Of a stretch of DNA of 64,000 nt, positions 61,045 through 64,000 are shown in pieces. The DNA is from Ulota crispa (lineage: Eukaryota > Streptophyta > Bryopsida > Orthotrichales > Orthotrichaceae), in contig OY987242.1 in the NCBI GenBank assembly GCA_963920765.1, positions 11,186,789 through 11,250,788 of the forward strand, written 5' to 3'. The first letter of the stretch is position 1; every line of letters begins with the position of its first letter. The notes under the pieces are model-generated. The model was not told where the DNA came from and ran no database searches. It saw only the letters and a program-made list of their open reading frames with translations. The translations under genes were made by a program, and so were the position numbers.

Positions 61045-62874
61045 GCAAAAGGGTGTTGTAGAAAATAGTAAATTGGTGTGATTGAAAATTTAACGTTCTA
61101 TCAATCAATTTTTTGCTTTTCCAATTTATGTATAAATCTATGTGATTTTTTAATATTTGAAAACATATACACAATTTGTATATTTTACCATCTTTAAATG
61201 TAAGATGTGAGATTCCAATACAATAATATAATATTTTGAAGATAATCACGTCTAGTAGTTGTGACAATTTTTAAGCATTTACTTGCTTCTATGGAAATGT
61301 TAATATATGTTGTCATTAAGTTAAAGCTCAATCATTTCCAAATTGGAATACTTGTATTGAAGATGTTTGATAATTTTATTTGCTACTACTAGAATGCTAG
61401 CCATGCTCATTTTGATCATTGCCAATCTAGAATGTGCAACTAGATGAAATTAAAATCATTTAAAATTGCAAAAGGTGGTGTGTTCATGATGCAAAAGTAT
61501 GCATCCTTCTTTTGTATTTTCCATCTATATATTCAAGTATACTAAAGCCTAGTATTGTCATGAAAAAACTATTTTGCTTGTCACCACAGTTTTTGCTATT
61601 GCCATTCCAACTAGTAATTTATTCTAATGCCACCACATGCCACCTACACCTGTTGTTGTTGTCACCACAACTTGTCACCTACCACAATGCACTTATCTCA
61701 ACCACTAGTGCGCTTATTATAACATTTGTCACTGTCACAACTTAACTAAAGGCAACTGTGAGAGACATTGGATGTTTTATTACAATTGCATTATTTGAAA
61801 ACTAGCTTACTTTTTGAACTTAGGCAATTAAAATAGTAGGGCTTGCTAAGGTGCTAGAAGCGTCAACCTTCATGAAATAAAAACGTTAAACAAAGAGTGT
61901 TGTAGCATATGGTAGCACTAACAACAATTGTAGATTATGATGGCAATAACAATGGAATAACAATGGGTTTAAATGTCATGTGATGAATTGTGGGGGCAAG
62001 ATGTGATAATCTTAGCAAAGGAGTTGTGGCTATTTGAACTAGTAGTAACAAAATTTGTGGTGACAATAACAATATCTTGAAAAGAAGTGGGCCTTGTCAA
62101 AATCATATTGATTTATTAATGCTATATTGTGTAGTAATTCAACAATCCTAATTGACCAAATGAAAAATACAAAGAGAATTGCTCATAAATACTACTAGTT
62201 GAATTCTCCAATATTTCATCATTGTCTCTATTTTTTTTTCTTCTGGAAATGGTACTTCAAATCTGCAAAGTTAATCAATATCTTAAGCTCTAACATGTCT
62301 ATCTCATTAAAATACAAAAACACTTATAATACAAAATAAATTCTTAGAATAATACTTCGAAGTACCAAGATGCTCAGAGCTTAAAACTCTGATATTTCTT
62401 GTAAATTTCTTTTAAGATTTAAATAACAGCAAATGAATCGAGAAATTTATAAGATTTAAAAAATGATTGATTTTCTATCTAAAACATATTTTTATTAGAA
62501 TTTTAGGAACTACAAAATAAGGAAAACTATGTTTACCACAGATTGCAAGCAATTTGAAGTAAGAAGGATAAAATTGACTTAGGACCTATATATTACAATG
62601 ACAATAACAAGTTGCTAACAATGTACATCTATTTACTAAATAAAGCCACCAAAATTGAATTATTAACATTCAATAAAAAGCACAAGTCCCTAAAGTTCAA
62701 AGATATATAAAGCTTGCTGTTCCAACAATCAATTGAAACTTTTGAAAAAATCCTTTAAGATAATAAAGTAAAAATTAGAGTTTTTCTTGGATTTCATTTA
62801 GTCTTAGACAAAGTGCAAAAAACACAAATGACAAGTATTCTATCAATATTTGGGGTGTTGTAAAAATGTTGCTC
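61045..62874. other. AT-rich intergenic DNA, no gene seen
   Basis: About 1.8 kb with only chance frames. No repeat recognised. Confidence 0.5.
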
Positions 62875-63527
62875 TTAACCCCTCACTGCCCATGGTATTT
62901 TTGAGTATCTCAAAATTTGCTTGAAAGTGAGCAAAATGGAGGCATTTTGATCAATCTAATTAATTTTCTTTGAAGAGCAACCATACAAATCCAAAGTAGA
63001 CATGTTATAGATCACATAGGAAAAGAAATCGCAACAATATCACTTATGGATTGAAAGATTATAATGTTTGAATATGAGGGTGTTAACACTGCAAAAGTGA
63101 TTTGAAGTCTTTCAATCCTCTTTTTGCATCTCAAACCTAAAACTTAGGGTACCAAAAAAATATAAGTATGTAAAGTATAACATGCGTAACCCCAATCCGA
63201 TTACAGTTTCTCAAAATCTATTCTACAACTATTTTAATTGAATTTTTAATGTGATTTTTTCTCCAAGTTCTAGTGTACTTGAAGCTCATTTCCAAGAGCC
63301 TTCAACACTAGAAAGTGAAGATTTGCAATGGACACCCTTGCACAATATCAAGAATAGACAAATCACTTTATTTCATTTTCAAAATCAGACTCCTAATGTT
63401 GAAACTAGACTTCAATAAGAATTTAAAAATAATAATCATCTCTAAAAAAATCTTGAAAAAAGGTCAGGCGTCTTTGTGAAAAAAATTTGAGGGGCCGATT
63501 TGGGCCCCTTGGGCGGTGAGGGGTTAA
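62875..63527. mobile_element. TTAA-flanked MITE, family F (653 bp)
   Basis: Left end TTAA-CCCCTCACTGCCCATGG, right end TTGGGCGGTGAGGGG-TTAA. The inverted ends match at 13 of 14 positions, with intact TTAA on both sides. The length is close to family E but the end sequence differs. Non-coding. Confidence 0.88.
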
Positions 63528-64000
63528 GGCAAGTAGTAAAAAGAATTGCAAACCCATGATACCAATGCAACATAAGTTACCTAAACAAACAAATGCAATG
63601 CAGTTCCAGAAAGGTAATTTCGTGCCACTCTCTCAATCCAAGGCAATGATTGGAAAAATTGGATATATCACTACAAAGGGTGCTGCTTACTGCACATATG
63701 ATGTGGGACCAGGGTGGAAAAGCTTAGCTTTTCTTACAAACAAGGGTAAAAGTAATAATTCACTTTCTATTTTGGTGTTATTCATTTGTGTCCTCCTCCA
63801 AGGTCCAAAATAAAATTGGAGTTTCTTCATCCAAATATAACTCAACTCCTAAATTCAATCTCCTTGAGTTCTTGTAGGTAAATATCTAAACTCTCACATT
63901 TTCAAGCCGGTGAAATAATAGAGCTATTCCACCCTAGCCCCACATCAATGTATGTGCAGTAAGTTGAGCTAGCTAAGCCCCTTTCAAAACTAACCAGTTA
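63528..64000. other. AT-rich DNA to the window end, no gene seen
   Basis: A chance 85-codon frame at 63556-63813. Nothing recognised. Confidence 0.5.

Overview
The window looks like nuclear DNA of a land plant. It carries a plant class I histone deacetylase of the HDA19 type, a plant-style eIF4A-III with a DESD box, a NARROW LEAF 1-type protease, a plant serine-rich protein with a CLCAPT...FRCRLHR motif, and a U1 snRNA gene with the plant snRNA upstream element. The intergenic DNA is AT-rich and full of short DNA transposons. A gene that joins a linker-histone (H15) fold to arginine/serine/cysteine-rich protamine-like tails points to a lineage with swimming sperm. A bryophyte or another seed-free plant is my best guess. 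The species cannot be fixed from the sequence alone.

Layout. 1-7.4 kb holds nested TTAA-flanked MITEs, the H1-derived protamine-like gene (minus, 3477-4514) and a Stowaway-like MITE. At 7650-7808 (minus) lies the U1 snRNA gene. 8-15 kb is MITE-rich with no protein gene seen. 16.5-19.3 kb has a serine-rich protein gene (minus) with a long GC-rich upstream region. 19.6-27.5 kb is again MITE-rich. 28-31.6 kb is the HDAC gene (plus, eight exons, 520 aa). 37.4-41 kb is eIF4A-III (minus, eight coding exons, 408 aa, plus a leader intron). 42.6-45.3 kb is a WDR13-like WD40 gene (plus) whose likely leader has a repeat-bearing upstream ORF. 46.6-51.2 kb is a repeat cluster with clear nested insertions. 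52.5-56.4 kb is the NAL1-type gene (minus) with a probable 1.5 kb leader intron. 56.5-64 kb has AT microsatellites and two more TTAA MITEs.

The protein genes are mostly unrelated housekeeping or regulatory genes (chromatin, exon junction, proteolysis) and do not form a functional cluster. Two themes stand out. One is the linker-histone-derived protamine-like gene, whose last codon and stop abut or lie in a transposon terminal repeat. The other is a set of TTAA-flanked, CCC...GGG-ended non-autonomous elements (at least six families, eleven copies), with one inserted into a TTAA inside another's terminal repeat, as expected of piggyBac-type transposition. I saw no convincing LTR retrotransposon, autonomous transposase, tRNA, CRISPR array or organelle segment.
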